Assembly: GCA_026993285.1 (NCBI GenBank)
Contig: JALWTZ010000077.1
Span: 1 to 8,322 of the forward strand
Direction of reading: 5' to 3'
Length of the DNA stretch: 8,322 nucleotides
Source: Lysobacterales bacterium
GTDB lineage: Bacteria > Pseudomonadota > Gammaproteobacteria > Xanthomonadales > S139-57
In this document: positions 7,979 to 8,322 of the stretch, piece after piece
Position numbering within the stretch: the stretch's first letter is position 1
How the letters are laid out: each line of letters begins with the position of its first letter
Translations under genes and position numbers: made by a program
Notes under the pieces: model-generated
Databases searched by the model: none
Told to the model about the DNA's origin: nothing
What the model saw: only the letters and a program-made list of their open reading frames with translations

Positions 7979-8160
7979 GACAGCAAAAAGCCCCAATGAG
8001 CGGGGGCTTTTCGTAATGAGTGGGGGGGCAGGGCTTCAGCCTGGCACATGCACCTGTAAACGCCGCCAGCCGATAAAGCCCAGCAGGCCGGCCAGGGCAA
8101 ACAGCCCCAGCGGGTTGTTCAGCGGCACCGGCGTGGCCGGGCCGGCCACGATCGGAGCGG
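7979..8160 (-). repeat. Tandem duplication unit, right copy (terminator plus gene tail)
   Basis: The partner of 6575-6756 at an offset of 1404 bases. Left of 7979 the sequence is unrelated to that left of 6575 and holds the possible sulfotransferase remnant. No target-site repeats or transposase were seen at the edges, so unequal crossing-over or an older duplication is more likely than transposition. Confidence 0.85.
7986..8011 (-). terminator. Rho-independent terminator of the second tail-anchored protein gene
   Basis: AAAAGCCCC (7986-7994) pairs with GGGGCTTTT (8003-8011) around an 8-base loop, 24 bases after the stop codon of the gene at 8036. The stem arms match those of the terminator at 6581-6607 while the loop differs, showing both descent from one sequence and selection on the stem. 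Confidence 0.85.
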
Positions 8161-8322
8161 GTGTCCAGTTGACAACCGTTGTATTGGCCGGCAATCCACT
8201 AAAAAGATTGGGATCCACATCGCTGAACGGGCTATTGAACTGAGCGGCCTGGGCATTGGCTTCCGCCAGGCTGGTATTCAGGCCCACAAACCAGACCAGC
8301 GTCTTGCTCTCATTGGCAGCCA
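8036..8322 (-). CDS. Tail-anchored secreted protein of unknown function, copy 2 (partial, 5' end outside window)
   Basis: The frame is open from the window edge to a TGA at 8036-8038, giving the last 94 or so residues. It aligns with the end of the 6632-7744 product: NESKTLVWFVGL, then a variable stretch with a 4-residue insertion (SPFSDVDPNLF against AMDPNLF), then PIVAGPATPVPLNNP and an almost identical hydrophobic helix and RRLQV tail. The last ~40 residues differ at only a few positions, while the preceding ~45 are clearly more diverged. Its role is unknown; the tail implies the same sorting or membrane-anchoring route as copy 1. It has its own terminator, so it is probably not co-transcribed with copy 1. 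Its start and signal peptide lie outside the window. Confidence 0.85.
   Translation of the reverse strand, partial: AANESKTLVWFVGLNTSLAEANAQAAQFNSPFSDVDPNLFSGLPANTTVVNWTPAPIVAGPATPVPLNNPLGLFALAGLLGFIGWRRLQVHVPG

Noticed and set aside
6575..8160. Composite transposon or insertion sequence causing the duplication
   Set aside because: No transposase, terminal inverted repeats or target-site duplications were seen at the repeat edges.
7887..8243. Plus-strand open frame across the intergenic region and the second paralogue
   Set aside because: It reads through a terminator hairpin and then antisense to the conserved gene tail; the matching frame at 6618-6917 in the other copy is also only a shadow.

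Overview
The window is GC-rich and densely coded, with short or overlapping gene junctions and no tRNA, rRNA, CRISPR or transposase. The recognisable proteins (an MsrA of 212 residues, a QueD very close to the E. coli protein, an RstA/RstB-like two-component pair, a MATE transporter, and an ABC exporter with a GldG-type domain) point to a gammaproteobacterium, perhaps a marine or oil-associated one. That last guess is weak, because no 16S rRNA or other marker gene is present.

Layout. (1) Bases 1-2740, plus strand: the tail of an ABC ATPase, a large permease in which an ABC-2 membrane domain is fused to a GldG-like periplasmic domain, and msrA. All three overlap by 4-7 bases and look translationally coupled. 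(2) Bases 2751-6538, minus strand, read right to left: a MATE transporter, queD, an OmpR-family response regulator and its histidine kinase. The last three are tightly packed (3-base gap, then a 1-base overlap), and the kinase converges on msrA with only 10 bases between the stop codons. (3) Bases 6575-8322, minus strand: two tandem paralogous genes for secreted proteins of unknown function. Each ends in a proline/asparagine motif, one hydrophobic helix and a basic tail, the layout of exosortase-type (PEP-CTERM/IPTL-CTERM-like) sorting signals. Each is followed by the same type of Rho-independent terminator at the same distance. The second copy runs off the window. Between them lie a good sigma-70-type promoter for the first copy and a 37-codon open frame resembling the end of a sulfotransferase, probably a gene remnant.

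Working together: the ABC ATPase and permease should form one exporter-like complex. MsrA repairs oxidised methionine and shares the transcript without an obvious functional link. QueD belongs to queuosine synthesis and appears to be co-transcribed with a two-component system of unknown stimulus. The kinase has Gly where EnvZ/CpxA-like kinases carry the phosphatase-critical Thr. The most distinctive part is the tandem pair of tail-anchored proteins at the right end. Their last ~40 codons are nearly identical at DNA level while the region just before is clearly more diverged.
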